Assembly: GCA_031216445.1 (NCBI GenBank)
Contig: CM062215.1
Coordinates: 7,958,001-8,022,000 of the forward strand
Reading direction: 5' to 3'
DNA from: Lateolabrax maculatus
Taxonomy: Eukaryota; Chordata; Actinopteri; Acropomatiformes; Lateolabracidae
DNA length: 64,000 bases
Within the stretch, counting starts at the first letter, position 1. Each line of letters begins with the position of its first letter. The translations under genes and the position numbers were made by a program. Below, one piece after another: positions 1-14,582 of the stretch. The notes beneath the pieces are model-generated. The model was not told the origin of the DNA. It worked only from the letters and a program-made list of their open reading frames with translations, and did not search any database.

Positions 1-3000
1 TCCTAACGACCCCTCACCTCCCCCCACTCTCTCCTCCCATGGCTCCGCCGTAATGCAGGGCTGACTCCTAACAATCCACAGCTGTTTGAGCCTGTGAGCC
101 CAAAACAATGAGATGGGCTCACATGACCCCCCTGACAGCGCGCCCGCACACACATATACACACACAGACACACACACACACACACATATGCATGCACAAG
201 TAGAACTAAAGGGAATTATACTCAGATTTATGTATAAACACAGATGTGCAAGAAATGTACGTCATAGAATTGACCAGAGTAGTGGGTGTCATGTAATGAT
301 GGCAGCGCTGTACACCTGCATGGATATGATTGGACGGTACTTGTCAGCTGATCGCCAAGGAGCCAGTGATTGAATGAACATGAATGAGCTGGTGCCAATC
401 AGCTGATACAAGCATACGCTTGCTCCATTTTTGCTGGTCTTAAGGCATCAGTGGGCTTCACCGATTTCAGCTTTCCGAAAGATTAGTGATAAACATCAGA
501 TTTTGGTGTCATTCCCTGCATTTATTTACGCTGTTTTACTGACAAACAGGGAGTAATTATCATAAATAAGACAGCGATACCAGCAATGTAGTCACATGTT
601 AAATCGACATCACCGTTACTTTTATCTTTGGTTATTTAAACATCTGGATGCTTCACAAAATAAAAGCTGTTAATGGAAATCTACCTGATGCAAAGTAAAG
701 TTATTCCCTAGCTTTTATCTACCCGTGATGTCAACTTGGTGGTTTTGAGTCTTGGGTCTCAGTTGCTGAATCAGCCTACTATCCCTAATTTTGGGCAAAT
801 CTCATTCGCACGTGCTCTGACTTCATGACTCCAGTTTTCTAATTCACAACATCTTTTTCTTTCGCAATAAAAGCAAGATACTAAAGATCCAGCCAGCGCT
901 CTTTTGATGGAAACATGTTTCATCTTTGTGTTGTTTACATTCAGTCTGTCACATTATATGAGAAGCTGGACTTTTTACGATTGTAAAGTCTGGTTGGCAG
1001 TGTTTCCCCTCTGCAGCAGTCAAGTTGAGGTTGGAGGCCTGCAGCGCTGCGGCTCGCGCCTGGGTCGCCTGACTTTTTTTATAGGAGGCTTATTGGATTG
1101 TCCTGGGTATCAAACTGGCCACAGACTGACACCATGACTGGGCTGTGTGGTCTATTCTTCAGCAGGCCTCTGTGAAATACTAACTGCACAAAAGTTCTTA
1201 ATGTTTGTTTTAATCTACTTGGAGTAGCAGATGGGTGGGGTTTGTCACATTAAAGCAGATGCTGTTAAATGAGGCTTGAATACTCTTCTGAGACTATCAT
1301 ATATTTTATAATTTCCTACATGGCCACACTCAAAAATACACAGTAAATATATCAGTAGGTCTGGTGTGCATTCACTGCATTTTAAAACCTGTGGTGCGAC
1401 GTGCAAACAAATCTAGGCACATATCACCTTTGCCCCCTGTCAAAACTTACAAATAAAGACAAAAAAATGAATGAATTAATGCGATAAAATTACATTTTTG
1501 AAGCGACTGCCACAAGCGTTTGGGAGGTGTGTGCGTCGGCTCCTCTGTGACATAAAGTTACCCATAACACCCTCCTCTGCGTAGGTTCACAGAGACGCTG
1601 ACATCTTTGGAGGAGCGTAATTCCAGCTTTATGTATGAGACTAATTCTGTTAGTGTTGTTGCCGTTCCCATGAGTTCCCATAAGCTTTACTTACCATATC
1701 AATGTTTTTGTGTTTTATCCAAATAACTACCAGTACTACAGACCATTTCCCAAAGAATCACAAGCAGCAAAATGACCGAGAACGCTTTAGATTGATTGGA
1801 AAACTTGACTTGAAACTTATAGTACATTGCTAATTGATTACACTAAACAATGTATTGCATCTATGTTTTTGTAAATGTTACCTTACTTTCACCTGCAATA
1901 CAGCTGCAATAAGTGTTTTTTTTTGTTTTTTTTTAAACCCTCCTTGCCAGTGCATTTTAATGCCGGCTTTGGCACCAAAAACTATGGTCTTCTTTGTAAA
2001 TGGATGGCTCTAATATAAAATATGCATGTGCTGCATATGTACTGTAGCTAATGGCGTTAAACTTGCCGTGCCACCAGTGTGGTCCTATAATTCCAGTTTA
2101 AGAAAAACAACAATCTGTGAGAAAATGTGACAGTGAATGACTCCTCTCTCTGGATAAATTCATGAGTCCTTAATGCGTGTGTGTTGAGGCAGCAGCAGCA
2201 GCCCTGTGGTCAGAAAGGTGGACTTGTTCAAACACTTGGGTAAAGAGTGGAAATAAAAGAGTCTCCAGTGCAGCCGCCCTGGGACCCGCGCTAACCGAAC
2301 CCCTGGCTGCTCCGACGGAGCTCTTCACTGGTGTGTATGAGGCTGTGGTTGTACTGAGTACTTGTGTGACCCTCCCTGCAGATTCTCCCCCGGGCTGTTC
2401 CTGTAAATAAGAGCGTGCTCTCAGGCAGCCCGTCCAGGTAAACACACTTACAGCTGCATTAAGAAAATCTTATATTTTCAATCGCTGCTTGGACGCCTCT
2501 AAAGCGGCAAAGTTTGACGCACGAAACTATGACACAAGTTGACGAAATCTTCCACTCCAGAACATCCAGTCTAGTCCAGAAAGACAGCAAATCACAGTGA
2601 AATTAAATGTACTGTACCGAGACAAGGATTAGCTGTGGCCTCTTTAGTCTTTTGCTGTGATAAAATCAGATGCTGACTTGCCAGTTGCTTTGGTCTTGAT
2701 AATCACCACTCGTAAAGATGCCACTCTGACATCTGAGAAAGGCAATTAAAGGGGAGACGAGGAACTAAACATCCCAGTGCCATCACTCTCTATTAGCATC
2801 AACGCTGGAGAGAGTCTCAGCCGCGAAGCTTTTGCAAATCCCCCTGGCTCGGGACTCTGTATGCCTGGTGCGAATTAAAATGACTGAGGTGCGGTGTTGT
2901 GGCTTGTAAAAGTTGAGGGGACAATGACATTCACAGTAACAAAGCTCTATGTATGACCTATGATCCCCCCCGAAAAAAACATACCAAAGGTGAGTACCTC

Positions 3001-6000
3001 CAGTGCTGCACCTGACTGAAGTGGCCCAATATCCAAAGTGTGACCCATGTGGTTGTGATTTGATGTTGTGTACAGCATCTTTGTTTTTACCTCCACTGCT
3101 GGTTTGTATTTGGGAGGTATCTGCAGGGAGTTTGTTCCAGAAAGTAGCCTATCGAATGATTATCATGGTGTGTGAAGAGCTTAAAAAGATCAAAAAAAAA
3201 AAGGAGATATTCACGAAAGAGTGACAGAGATAGAGAGTGGGACAGAAGGGAGAGGGGGAAGATGGGGTTGTAAAGATGTACAGTGCCCTCCAGTGGCCGT
3301 GGACAGAAGTCCCTTCGACACACAGTAAATCAAACATTTTACAGCGTGCAGTAGTGCATGGACTTCAGCTTGTAGTGCTCACAGCATTGAAAAAACAGCA
3401 ACAACTCTTTCCAGGAACAGTGTGCCAGATATTGGACAGAACACACTGTTTTCATAGAGACGATTTATTCTGTGAAAAGTAAAGATCTGTGAATCCTCCA
3501 GAGTAATTCAGGCTCTAGGGATGGTGATGTCAGTCAGGCAACCACTTTGCAAGACTGAAATATCTCACCTGAGGCTGATAGGAATGTGTTTAGGGCTGAT
3601 GTCCGAAATCACTATTACATACAGTGCTACATTAAGCCTGTGCCATTTTACTGAAATGGAACAAAAAAGTAGCATCTGTGGCATGTACTCCTAGTAACAA
3701 TCCTAAAATGTAATGTGTTACATTTAATTACTGAGATTAAGTGATGTTGTAAAACCAAAACTATCTGCATGGCTACATACCAAAAACATGTTTGTTTTTT
3801 TGTTTGTTTTTTGTGATTTGGGTGAACCAAAGCAAAGAGTGTATGAATAAATATAAAAATGTGTCTATCATCTTCTATGTCAATGATAAACAGCATTTAC
3901 ACTGTGATGAAATACAGTCTAGTATACATTTCTATTGAATATAATGTTCTCTGTTCTGTTATTCTGCTCCACATTTATTTAAAAAAAATGCTTTGTGTAA
4001 TTTTCTTGTTCCATTTGCTCTCTTGACACTAGAGGGAGGCAGACCACATGACTCTGCATGAGGGTTTGACTGTATGCACAGATTTTAGTTTCAAATAATA
4101 CTTGTTTGTCAGTCTGCAATCCACCACCCTTGGATTGAAGCCTGTTTTCAAGTATTAGCCTTCAACTTATTAGATCTTGTACCAGTAGCTGGGTGGTGTT
4201 CGCTGCACTGTGACAACTTCCAGATAAGACAAAGTCGTGCCTTTTTATGTGAACATCCCAGATTGCCTGAACGCTTAAGCACACGTTCTGCTGTTGCCGA
4301 AAGCACAGAAAAGCAAACACTTCTAATCATTTGCACATAGTGTTTGCTCTCAGTCTGAGTACTGTGTTGCAGGCTTTAAACTGCACAGTAACAACCTTGG
4401 CAGCCGCAAAACAAGCTGCTGTAATTTGCGGGACTCTCCACTAGGGGGGAGAAGAGAACAGAGAAAAGCACTGACCTCTCTTTAAACCTTCACAAAAGGT
4501 ATATGTAATGTATATTGTGATCAATCTCATTTATCTTGAAGTTCTTGGAGTATTTGTTAAACTCTTTCTGGTCACTTTCCGTCACACTCGCTCCAGAAAT
4601 TTGAAAAGAAACATATTGCAGAAGACATCATGCCAAACCGGGCGACAAATGCATAAGTTGCACTTTCAGATGAATGTGTTGAGCAGTCTTCTGAGTCTCT
4701 GCGGAAATCTGATTTGTAAGTGGTATGCGGTGTGTGGTATGGTATGCCTTATCATGCACACACACACACAGGCACAGGGATGTTGTGTCTGAATTCTCTA
4801 CATATACACACACACTAATCGGCCTCTTTACTGTCACATGCAACATGTGAGGCAGGGGAAAGGAATCAATAAAGATCCTAGCATCAACTTTTTTTTCCAC
4901 CAAACAAGTTTTAAAATCAAAATCAGACAAACTAAACAATTGTGGAATGAAAAATCTAATCATCCTTTAGCTTTTTTAGCTCGGACAGCTGAATTTATCG
5001 ATTGATGTTGCGTCCAGGTTAGAGGTCTTGTTGGTGTAACCCTCCTTTAATCCTCCTGTTCCTCATTTTTGTTTATTTTCTGGGTTTGTTCTGTCTGGCA
5101 CTCGGAGCTCATCCGTTTGTGGGATTTTGCGTTGTACTTCCCAGAGATCACGTGTCAATCAAACAGTGTGAGGGCCAAACTACGATGGGTTTTTCCTTGG
5201 TTTTATGGGGCGATGAAGTTTTGTCCGGTCAGCTGTGGTAGCTGTACTCCATGCCTACTCATTCCACATACATGGTGTTGACGCTGAAACAGTAATGTAA
5301 TTAATTTTGACCACCAGGACATCCCTTAACGCACGTGCAGGTTGAGTATCTATAACAACAAAGTCACCTGTGCGACGGGTGACTGAATGGTTGTTCATCC
5401 ACCTTGACTGTTGATATAGAAATCTTTTTTTAAATTAGCTTTATTCAAACCTGTCAAATTTGTAATAATCTGCTATTGTCTGTTAGAGAATGTGTGTTTT
5501 CCAAAGTAAGCCACTTTAAATTCTACAGTGAAATAGCCTATTAGTCAGTAACCCCACATTCCCATTGTGACTAACTCAGCTGATGAGTCCTCCTCTTCTG
5601 ACTGCTTGTGGGCAGTACAATAGGCTCTGATTGTGTCTATGTAATCATTCACAGCTTCACTGTTCTAAACACTTTAAGTTAGTCATGTACTTTCTGCTGC
5701 TTTGCTTCTCATAACATTACAGTGTTTTAACGAGTTTTTATAACTGGTTGGCGACGACGCTTCATTTGAAAATAACAATCCCACAGTGTCATTGATGCAA
5801 CGCGTCTGAAAACAAGAGCAGCCGATATCATCCAACAGCAGTGCTCCAGCTGCAGCAGCAGCAGTTCAGCCCTGCAGATATGTGCTGAGGTGCGCCATCT
5901 ACAGGCCAGACAGGGCAGGTCAAAACAGTACTTCTTCCTTTTCCTATTGACCATATGCGTTGCCACAACAAGGAAGTGCTCTGACTCCGTTATTTTTGTC

Positions 6001-7959
6001 TATTGATTTCCTCTCTGCACTGGAGGTGCTACATTCTAGCAAACATCTGACCAGTTTCATAACTTAACCTACAGCATTTCCTCAGCTGCTATTCACATGG
6101 CATCACTTATACAGAATCGGAAGTTGCGGGCAACCTGCAGCCTGCTAAACGTGAAGGTGCGAAATGGGGAGTTACAAGCCAGTTCAGTTAAGTTCTTAAC
6201 TTTTTGCCAGTGACAAAATTTCAGCAGTGGCCAACTTCTCTTCCCGAGCTTGCTGACCACCCACACATCAGCTGAGTTTCCCTGGTCACTCTGCTCTATA
6301 GGACAAGAATGGACTCTCTGAGACTATTATTGTGCTGCAAGCGTCGTGCTTGCAAGGCCACAGCTACAACTGATTGAATTAGGCCATGTATTTTGCCCAA
6401 GGATGGTTTGAAGTTGGACTGTGCTTGTCATGGGAACAAATCAATATTTGCTCCAACCAACTAAACCACCCTTATATGTGACAGAGGAAGGATTTCCAGA
6501 AGTCAACCTCGCAGCATTGCAGCTTCCTATTAGTTCAGTCAATTCAAACTTGAACTGCAGTTCACATGATAATAGAAACTTCATTGCTTGTAAGTGTGAA
6601 CCTTCTTAAAGAAAATCTTCCTCCTGAACTGCTGTGAGTGAATTAAAGGGAATTGACCCCAGCCCTGCATGGTACTGCTGTTATCTTGTGATAAGCCCTG
6701 ATACCAACATGTTTCCCCTCCTCAGCCTGTGTGGAGGTGTAAGAGGGGGGCCGTTAAACCCCTCTCTATTTGCTTTCCCCTCAAAGGGACTATGTGAGGA
6801 ATGCCGGGAATTTAACTGATCCCCGAGTGTCCCGGCATGGCTCCCAGCGCTCCTGTCCGCTCACGTTCTGGGAACAGCCGAGCTACCTGAAACTGGACAC
6901 CGTTCGACCACCCCGCCGTGGGAAACCGGGCAGAATGAAAATACATTCAAGAAAATGTCTCAAACACATTTCGAGCCTGGAGTGCTTGAGATCTCAGAGC
7001 ATTTGTAGCGACTCAGCAGCACAAATATCACTCGGCTCACCTAGGAATTCACTCAAGACACTATATTGAATAAAGTATAACTTGGAATTAGTTTCCTGGC
7101 ATCTTCACTTGAGAAACACAATAAGCAGGCTCTAAAAGCACAGCACAATAAGTTAAAGCATGTGTTCCTCAGCCATATATTCTGCCTGTGGCAGGTTTCT
7201 TTTTTTAAAAGGGAAAAACATCTATCTACGGACCAACAACAACCCATGAACAAAATTACTTTGGGGAAAGTGGACACCCTTGCAATACTGAATAAAACAA
7301 AAACAAAGAAAAGGCCTAAATTCAATAGAAAACCTCAAAGCTGCGGACTAGTTAGAAGTGTATGATTTTCCTTGATTAGCCTGTATAATGGCGCAAAACA
7401 TAGTGTGGCAGCAATCACTGTAAATTACAGAGGTAATGGCTGAGCTAAATCTGCTTCTAATGAGATTTTTATCAACTGTTGTTTATCAGATAGTCTCACT
7501 TTATAATGCTCAGCTCTGGGTTTTTTTTAAAAATACAAGTAGCAGAAGAAAGAAAGAAAAAGTACAGGTATGTATGATTGCTGTGTATAGCATTAGGAGG
7601 TGCAGTATATCTGGGGGGGCTGCAAGGAGTGGATGATCCTACCCCAACTGAGGACCAGGATGGACATTACAAAACCACCAGAAGCATCTCAGTGGAAATC
7701 CGTATGTGGCTGAGCTGTCAGAACATCTAGCCAGACTTCAAGTCACAAGGAGTCAGCACTTACCACAAACCATTTGACATCCTAAGACCGGAGAAAAACA
7801 CCAGATACTGCTCTGAACCACCTGAGCTATCGCCATGGCAACTGAGCAAACTCCATCACCTGAGATGGGGGTTTTTAAGCTCCATGGAAAGATAGTCTAG
7901 TAAGCAGACCTTGAGTCAAAATTATTTTGTCAAAATATACGTGTATACATTAGTTTAAT
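1..7959. other. Intergenic, no gene supported
   Basis: AT-rich sequence with stop codons in all frames at short intervals. The open frames present are short, unspliced and of unconvincing composition. Two stretches look less random: 2710-2900 (attaaagg, tattagcatc and similar homeodomain-like motifs, no repeats) and 6770-7060 (a 99-codon open frame without family resemblance). No tRNA or rRNA was recognised. Confidence 0.6.
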
Positions 7960-8370
7960 AAACATGCTGAACTTTAGCAGGCAAAATGGTTACCGTGGTC
8001 ACCATCTTATTTTAGTGTGTTAATGTGCTAATATTTGCTAATTAGCACTAAACACAGTGTACAGATAAGGCTGATGGGAATGTCATTAGTTTTAGAGGTC
8101 ATCCGTCCAACAGTTGTTGAGACATTTAACATAAAAACACAAGAGTCAGTAGGATTCATCCTCTGAGAACCCTGAATGTCTGTACCAAGTGTCGTGCCAA
8201 TCTATCTTCTATCTATCAGTCTATCTATCAATCTATCTATCAATCTATCAATCCGTCTAAAAGCCAGGGAGTCAAGGGATCAAGGGATTCATTCTCTGGG
8301 GACCATGAACATCTGTACAAAATGCCATGGCAGTCCAGTGGTGGACGTACTGAAACACTATGGCTAAATA
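7960..8370 (+). repeat. Dispersed fish repeat, copy 1 (gctaattagcactaaacac family)
   Basis: It contains the recurring phrases gctaattagcactaaacac, gctgatgggaatgtcatta, caacagttgttgagacattt and ggaccatgaacatctgtaca. I recognise these from a high-copy perciform genomic repeat. A (CTAT)n microsatellite interrupts it at about 8203-8256. A second, better-preserved copy in the same orientation is at 15885-16310, giving within-window support. Confidence 0.75.
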
Positions 8371-9929
8371 GAAATGCTGAGAAATATGTAGGCTGCATAC
8401 ATACATACATACATCTAGTACATATAGCTATATACATAAAGATCTGCAGTATACATTCATTTCAAATATGTACATATCACTTCACTATAATCTGACAGAA
8501 GTTTAAAAGATTAAGCCAACATTTTTTTTTAGAGTTCTGGTGCTTTGAGTTTTTCTTTGACTTCTCTGGACTCTCAGTTGGTGTTTTCAGTCTGTTCACC
8601 TCACATCACTGAAACCTTTTTTCCGCCTCTCTGTCACATAGTGTTCTCTATAATTATTTCTTCTTGTAGGCTTCCTTTCTAAACGTACTCTAGATATGTC
8701 TCATGCTGTCACACTCATCAATTAATACTTCATGCGAAATTAGATTATCACATTACAACAGCCTATACATTTAACAACACACACACACACACACACTCCT
8801 CTTTGACCTCCTCACCCGCCTCCTCATCGGGTCACATTTGGGGGGGGGGGGGGTTTGCAGCTGCACTGCAGCAAAGGATTGTGGGACACCGTGGAGAGGC
8901 CAATGAGAGCCCTCTAGATGGTTTGCTGCCGGGCATTGCCACCCACCTATGACTGCTCTACAGCCGTTGCCGTGGCAACAGCAGCGCTTGATGGGAGAGG
9001 ATCCTACTCCTCTAAAAGAGAAGTGTGTGCCTGCGAGTGAGTGTGTGTGTGAGTGTGTGTGTGTGTGTTTATTTAAATCTTGAAAGGCAAACTCTCCACT
9101 GTTGACCTTCATACTTAACAAAGAGGAAGAAGCACACGTCGTGACCCCTAAGTTAGATAAAGTTGGCGAAAAAAAAGTCAATATTGGCCTGAACTCTGTA
9201 TCGATTTTTTTCTTTGCCGCAGATTTTAGAATAATCTTAGGAAACAGGACCAAAACTAATTCAAAAGTATAATGTCTAAACCTTACAGCCATTATGTTCA
9301 CGTGTGTGTGTGCATGTAGTAAGTGTGTATTTGAATCTGAAAGAGACTCTTTGAAAAAGAATATTATGTGCGTGTTGGTACATTTTTAGATTTTTCTTTT
9401 GCACTGTATGGGTGTGCATGTGTGACAGAGAGAGAATGCGAGAGGGACAACAGAGAAAAGATTGGGTGTATGTACTGATACGTTCATGTGTATTTAAGAG
9501 AGGTAAAGAGGAGAGATCGGCGTGGGCTGAGCTGTTCATGTTTATTCATAGCGGTGCTGATCTCTTCACAGGTTTGGCTATCATTTGCTCTTTTCTCCCA
9601 TCCTTCCCTCCCTGACAGTTTCTCTCTCTCTATCTTTTTCTCTATCTGACTCTGCTGTTTTCACTCTCTCATGCACACGCATACAGGTGTGGGTAGCTCA
9701 ATAGGAGGGTGAGTCGTGACTAGTGTGGAGTTGACTTTGCAAGACAACTGAATGCACTCATAAATGATCCTTAGAGCCAGAATTTGGATTAAAGGTGAGA
9801 CTCCTCTCTTATTTTCACATTCTGAACCAACAGGATCATATATTGGTTTTGTACAGGTTTTCTGCAGTTTCCCTTCATGTCACAAAACCGAAGGCGCTGT
9901 GCTTCCAGTGTGATCTAATAGCAGATCAA
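8371..9929. other. Intergenic, no gene supported
   Basis: It contains a (CA)n tract, a G12-13 homopolymer (8839-8853) and GT-rich sequence at 9040-9070 and 9300-9330. The 176-codon minus-strand frame here (8771-9301) is translated microsatellite plus low-complexity sequence. Confidence 0.6.
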
Positions 9930-11020
9930 TTCAATTCAATTGTCTATCACATTAATGATAAAAACAATTGTTAGGTCAGAGGCTCACAGACAGCATAAAA
10001 ACATACAGCCGTGAAAGACTCACATTAAACCACAAACAATTCCATAAATAAATAAGAGCATGTGTGCAAAGCTACATTAAAACTGTAATGTCTGTCTATT
10101 TAGCCTTCTTTAAAATGAATATTGCAGTAGGAATGAAAGAGTTTTTGTAAGATCTTTTTGGCGAGAGGTGCTCTGAAGCGGCTGCCTGATGGGAGTAGCT
10201 GAAAGGAGTGGTGAAGGGGGTGTGAAGGGTCCTTTGTGATGGAGTCTGCCTTTCCTTTTACTGCATGACTGTGAAGGTCTGAGATTTGGGTTTGCGCGGT
10301 GCCGGTGGTTTTGGTGGCATGTTCGATGCTTCTTGCGAGTTATTTCTTGCTTTGCTCCGTGGGGAAGTTGGACCGGGATGCAGTGTTGAATGTGAGGTCT
10401 GACTCAATGAGGGAACGGTAAACTGCTGTAAACAGCCCTGTCTGACATTAAAACCTTTCAGCCTCTTCCAAAAAAAAAAAAAAAAAAAAAAAACATGCAG
10501 CCTTTTTCGTAGACCCGGTCCGCATGTTGTGTGAAGGACTGGTGGTGGGTGACTCTTTGGTCTTACTGATGTTTAGTCCCAGGGAGCTTTCCTGCCTTTC
10601 TGTGGACAAAGGGCGCTTCGGGCACCAAGGCCTTGTCATCAGCATATTTAAATAATCCAGGAGCTTTCCTCAGGTGTTGCTTGGCTAGGATGGCAACTTC
10701 CTCACGCTCTCGATTGGTGCAAAGGCATGGCTGGCGTCGGTTGGGGTCCGGTCCTCCACGGGGCCGGTCCAGTTGAACCTGCCTTGCGATGGAGGCGGGG
10801 TCCGGGCACTGTATCCGGGCTCGTCTCCCCGTATAAATGCCTTTTTGTTTGCGGTTGAGACAGTGTTTCAGCTCTCTGGAGACCCGGGGCTTGTTATTAG
10901 GATAGAGTGTGACCCGTTCAGTCGGAATGACACTGCCAGCGCACAATGACATGTAAGAGCAAATGGAGCCACTGAGTATGTTCAGGTCGCCCTCACTTCT
11001 CCTAGTCAGGAGGCTCAAAA
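9930..11020 (-). mobile_element. Decayed non-LTR retrotransposon (LINE, Rex1/Babar-like) fragment
   Basis: On the minus strand, 11018-10563 is an open frame containing VTLYPNNKPRVSRELKHCLN, the N-K-P-W/R-V-type motif just upstream of the reverse transcriptase in fish Rex1-like LINEs. It then jumps to KYADDKALV (YADD at 10635-10646), the RT catalytic box. In another frame, LGLNISKTKE follows, the conserved segment after YADD. Hence the RT core has an internal deletion and a frameshift. Sequence from 9930 to 10440 (for example aggtgctctgaagcggctgcc) resembles the 3' part of such elements. It is non-functional; the family name is from motif memory only. Confidence 0.65.
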
Positions 11021-13015
11021 CAGAGCTCCCTGTTGGAAAAAATCACTGCCTATGTTTTATGTCCTCTTTAGTAAAGCCAAAGACAAGAGAGGTTGGGGGG
11101 AAGAAAGGGTACAGAAAGCAGGGATTATAGGAAATGTAGTCAGAGGAAAAGAAAATTAGCACTAACAGCAACATTGGTTATTAATTAGCACCAACAGGCT
11201 CTTGTTTGTTTATACCAGCTGTACTTTTCCACCATTTACCCAATAGCTAACCAACCATTTTTCCATTACTTTAAGCAAACAATTTCAACTATTTATTTTT
11301 GCCATTTCAATCATGTTTCTACTTCCCTGCTCACGTGGCAGCTCGTGGTGTTTAGGTGATACAGCTGACTGAATATGAGAATATATTTTCCTAATCAAAT
11401 CATAGTTCCTGTTGAGCTACTCCACAATATTTTCATGTAACCCCCTGGCAGCTGCAGAGGTACCACCTGGGATACACGTACCCCTGGGTGGGGATGACTC
11501 ATTTAGTTTGCACTGTATTACCTCCTAACAATGTAACGTTGATCAAAAGGAATGCAGACATGATGTTCACCGTGGATTACACAAGCAAGTTTCAAGGGTC
11601 TGTCATGACATTATCAGAATGTTATAAGAACGAATGGAAGCCAACGGATGCCTGAAAGGGAAGGGGGGAAATAATCGCAAATCTAAATTTTCAAAATTTC
11701 ATCAATTTGACTACAATTTACAAATGGACTACAATTTGCAAAATAACGAATTAAGGATTAAGATGTCACAAGAGCAATTTGAAATGTGCCGTTCTACATA
11801 AATGCATACATTTTGTACTAAGTATTTCACTAAGTCAGAGTACTTTGTCAGTGCTGATCCTGTAGGTTTATTCGGCTTTCCGATATTTCTCCAACTTTCT
11901 CGCTTATTCATCCCTGGTCATTTACATGATAAAGTCAACCATTCATTCATCTGATACTGCAGAGTCTCCCTGTTTGTTAGGTAATGTGCCACAGCCTAAA
12001 CGCCCCGGCATCAAACCTGATCTGAAAACACTCGATCAGCCTTTCATTCTTCATCACCTGCCTCCTCCTCCTCCCCCTCCTTTTCCTCCTCTTCACCACT
12101 TCCACCCACGCTCAGCTTTTGTTGACTCTTGTCCTAAGTGAGTGTGTACTTGTGCGTGTGTGCCATTTTATTATATTCCCCCCTATTATACATAGCCTTT
12201 GACATATTTGGCTAAAAATGTGTTGCTGCATTTATAGTTTTTGCTCTTAAAGGCTTCTACCAGTCAGGATCCGGGAGCTGCCTGCAGGTGGAGGAGGCGA
12301 TTTGCTGCCATGTTACATTTTGCTGGCAGAAGAGAAACAGACAAATATGTTAATTATCATCCTTAAAGAAGCAAGAAATAGCTGTTTAGATTTGGTTCAC
12401 CAGCATTCTAAATATATGTGATTTAGATGCAAATATACACTGGGCGTGGGTGTATCTCTCCTCTCCCTGTCTGAGATAACAAATGAGGTGTTGGCAGGGT
12501 TTGAAAGTTTAAATTGTAACCCATTACAAGTTGCTGATTGGCATATTAAAATGGGATATACAAAATATTGCATTTGTCCATATAATCATTTGGTTACTTT
12601 TAGCTTGCAGCACATCTACAACCCTCAGAATATGCATGGAAAATTAAATATAGTGTTATTTCTAGCCCAGTTCAAACAGAATTTTTATCATTGTTAATAA
12701 TTAGAATTCACTGATTCTTTTTTCACATGTTAATTCTCTGTGTGCGCCAACAATGGATTGCTTTTTTTTATTATTGGAATTTAATTTCTCTATCTGCATT
12801 GCATTCGCAGCTTTTTCTCAGCAGACATCATGCAGGAATTAACTAACCAATTTCCGTGGAGCACAAACGCACTCTTCTCATCAGCGGGATTCACACTTGA
12901 CTGTTGCCATGGCTCTATGAATCTGCCGATGTCTATCCGTCAAGGCCAGAGTGTTTGACAAAGATATTGTCTGGAAAGATGATTCACTTTGCACTCAATA
13001 GATAGGTTGTCTGTA

Positions 13016-13069
<54 letters not shown>

Positions 13070-13603
13070 AATTTGTGTTTGTCCACCCTATCAAGGGAAA
13101 CAAGCATATGAAAGTTCAACACAATGTCTCTCTCAACAAGCGGGAGCTCAATAAAAGAGGATTAGCTGAGGATTTGGCCTTCAAAATCCTGTGATTCCTA
13201 CTGTTCAACAAGGTTACCACTCAATACACATGATTCGCCCAATAAAATATATATCTTGAAACTGCAGTGAGCAGAATAGTGCAACAGTCCTCAGTCTAAC
13301 TCATTTCTGTTAAGTGTTAAAAATCTGCGCGTGCAAAAGAATTTGGGGATTCAGGCATTTTGAAAAGAATCTGTAAAGAACCGGTGCCGCTCGTCATTTT
13401 TCACAAACAAATCCATCAGAAATCACGTTGACATTGTGATGGATTCGTGACAGTCTCAGTTTCATGTTGAGAATCTTACTGGCAGATATAAAATGTAGCG
13501 TTTCTTGTCTTTGTTATAAAGAAGGCAATGTGGCTGTTCTTTGCCAGAAGACACCCACGCTCCCCATGTGTTCTTCTTCGCTTCTCTTGTACACAAGATG
13601 CGT

Positions 13604-13663
<60 letters not shown>

Positions 13664-14582
13664 ACAGAAATGCTTCAATATACGTGAAATTCATACTCTG
13701 CGTAGAGATGAATCTGACTCCATGATGGGAAGTGATGATGTTAAAGAATACAGTAAATACTATTTACTGATATTATCAACTTTGGAAAAAAAAGATGACA
13801 CTGTTATAGATAGTATAGTAATATAAAGAAGCAACACTGAAACTGACTAAATAATTTATATTTAATGTACTGACTGATGCAAAATAAATAAAAGTATGAT
13901 AAAAAAACAATACAACACATGACCAGACTGACCTGCCCTCGAGCAAAAATTGAGTACGTGTCCTTACAAATCCCGAGCCTCCATCCCTTTCCTGGAAATC
14001 TGACCTTTGGGTATTTTTGGGGGGGGGGGACCTGGGGTCCTTTTTCACTATTCAGATTTCATCTACATGGGGACATGTGAAGCCGTGGCTCAGTTTAAAT
14101 CAGCAGGGCCGATGCTGTAACCCACTGCTGAGTATTGTGACATCGGGCCATCTGCCGCGAGCACAACTTGATCCATAAGAGCAAAACTAGTTAGACACTC
14201 TTATTTCTACAATATATTGTATAATAAAATCTATATTATGTGATGTAACTGATTGTGCAGGAACTTGCCAATAGCACGCAGTAGGTGTTGAAATACAGCC
14301 CAGCATCCTTTGATATTTTGTTCATATTGGACAATGTCGCATCTCACGAATTACGGCCAATGCCAGTGTTCATTCCCAATGCAGGAAGCAATGTTTATGT
14401 TACAAAACTCTCCATCCCATGCCAGAAGCTTTTTTACTGTAACCAGGATTTTTCCCAACCTTAACCATACCTGCCATGTGCAAATATTGTAAAAAGAAAG
14501 GTTTTTTTTTTTTTTTAATGTTTAGAGAGAATAGCGGTCTTGGCTGGCGAACTTCCGCTTTCTGAGTGGAATACAAGCCTAA
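11021..14582. other. Intergenic, no gene supported
   Basis: AT-rich sequence with two CA/GT microsatellites and no splice-like or coding structure that I can defend. A proline/pyrimidine-rich stretch at 12055-12110 is low complexity. Confidence 0.6.
13018..13658. repeat. Two long (CA/GT)n microsatellites
   Basis: A (GT)n tract of about 24 units lies at 13018-13066 and a (CA)n tract of about 26 units at 13607-13658, about 540 bp apart and in opposite orientation. Apparent reading frames through them are repeat artefacts. Confidence 0.95.

Noticed and set aside
6770..7069. 99-codon plus-strand frame with basic composition
   Set aside because: No family resemblance and no supporting splice or promoter signals; left as unexplained sequence.
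8771..9301. 176-codon minus-strand frame
   Set aside because: Translated microsatellite plus a G homopolymer; no recognisable domain.
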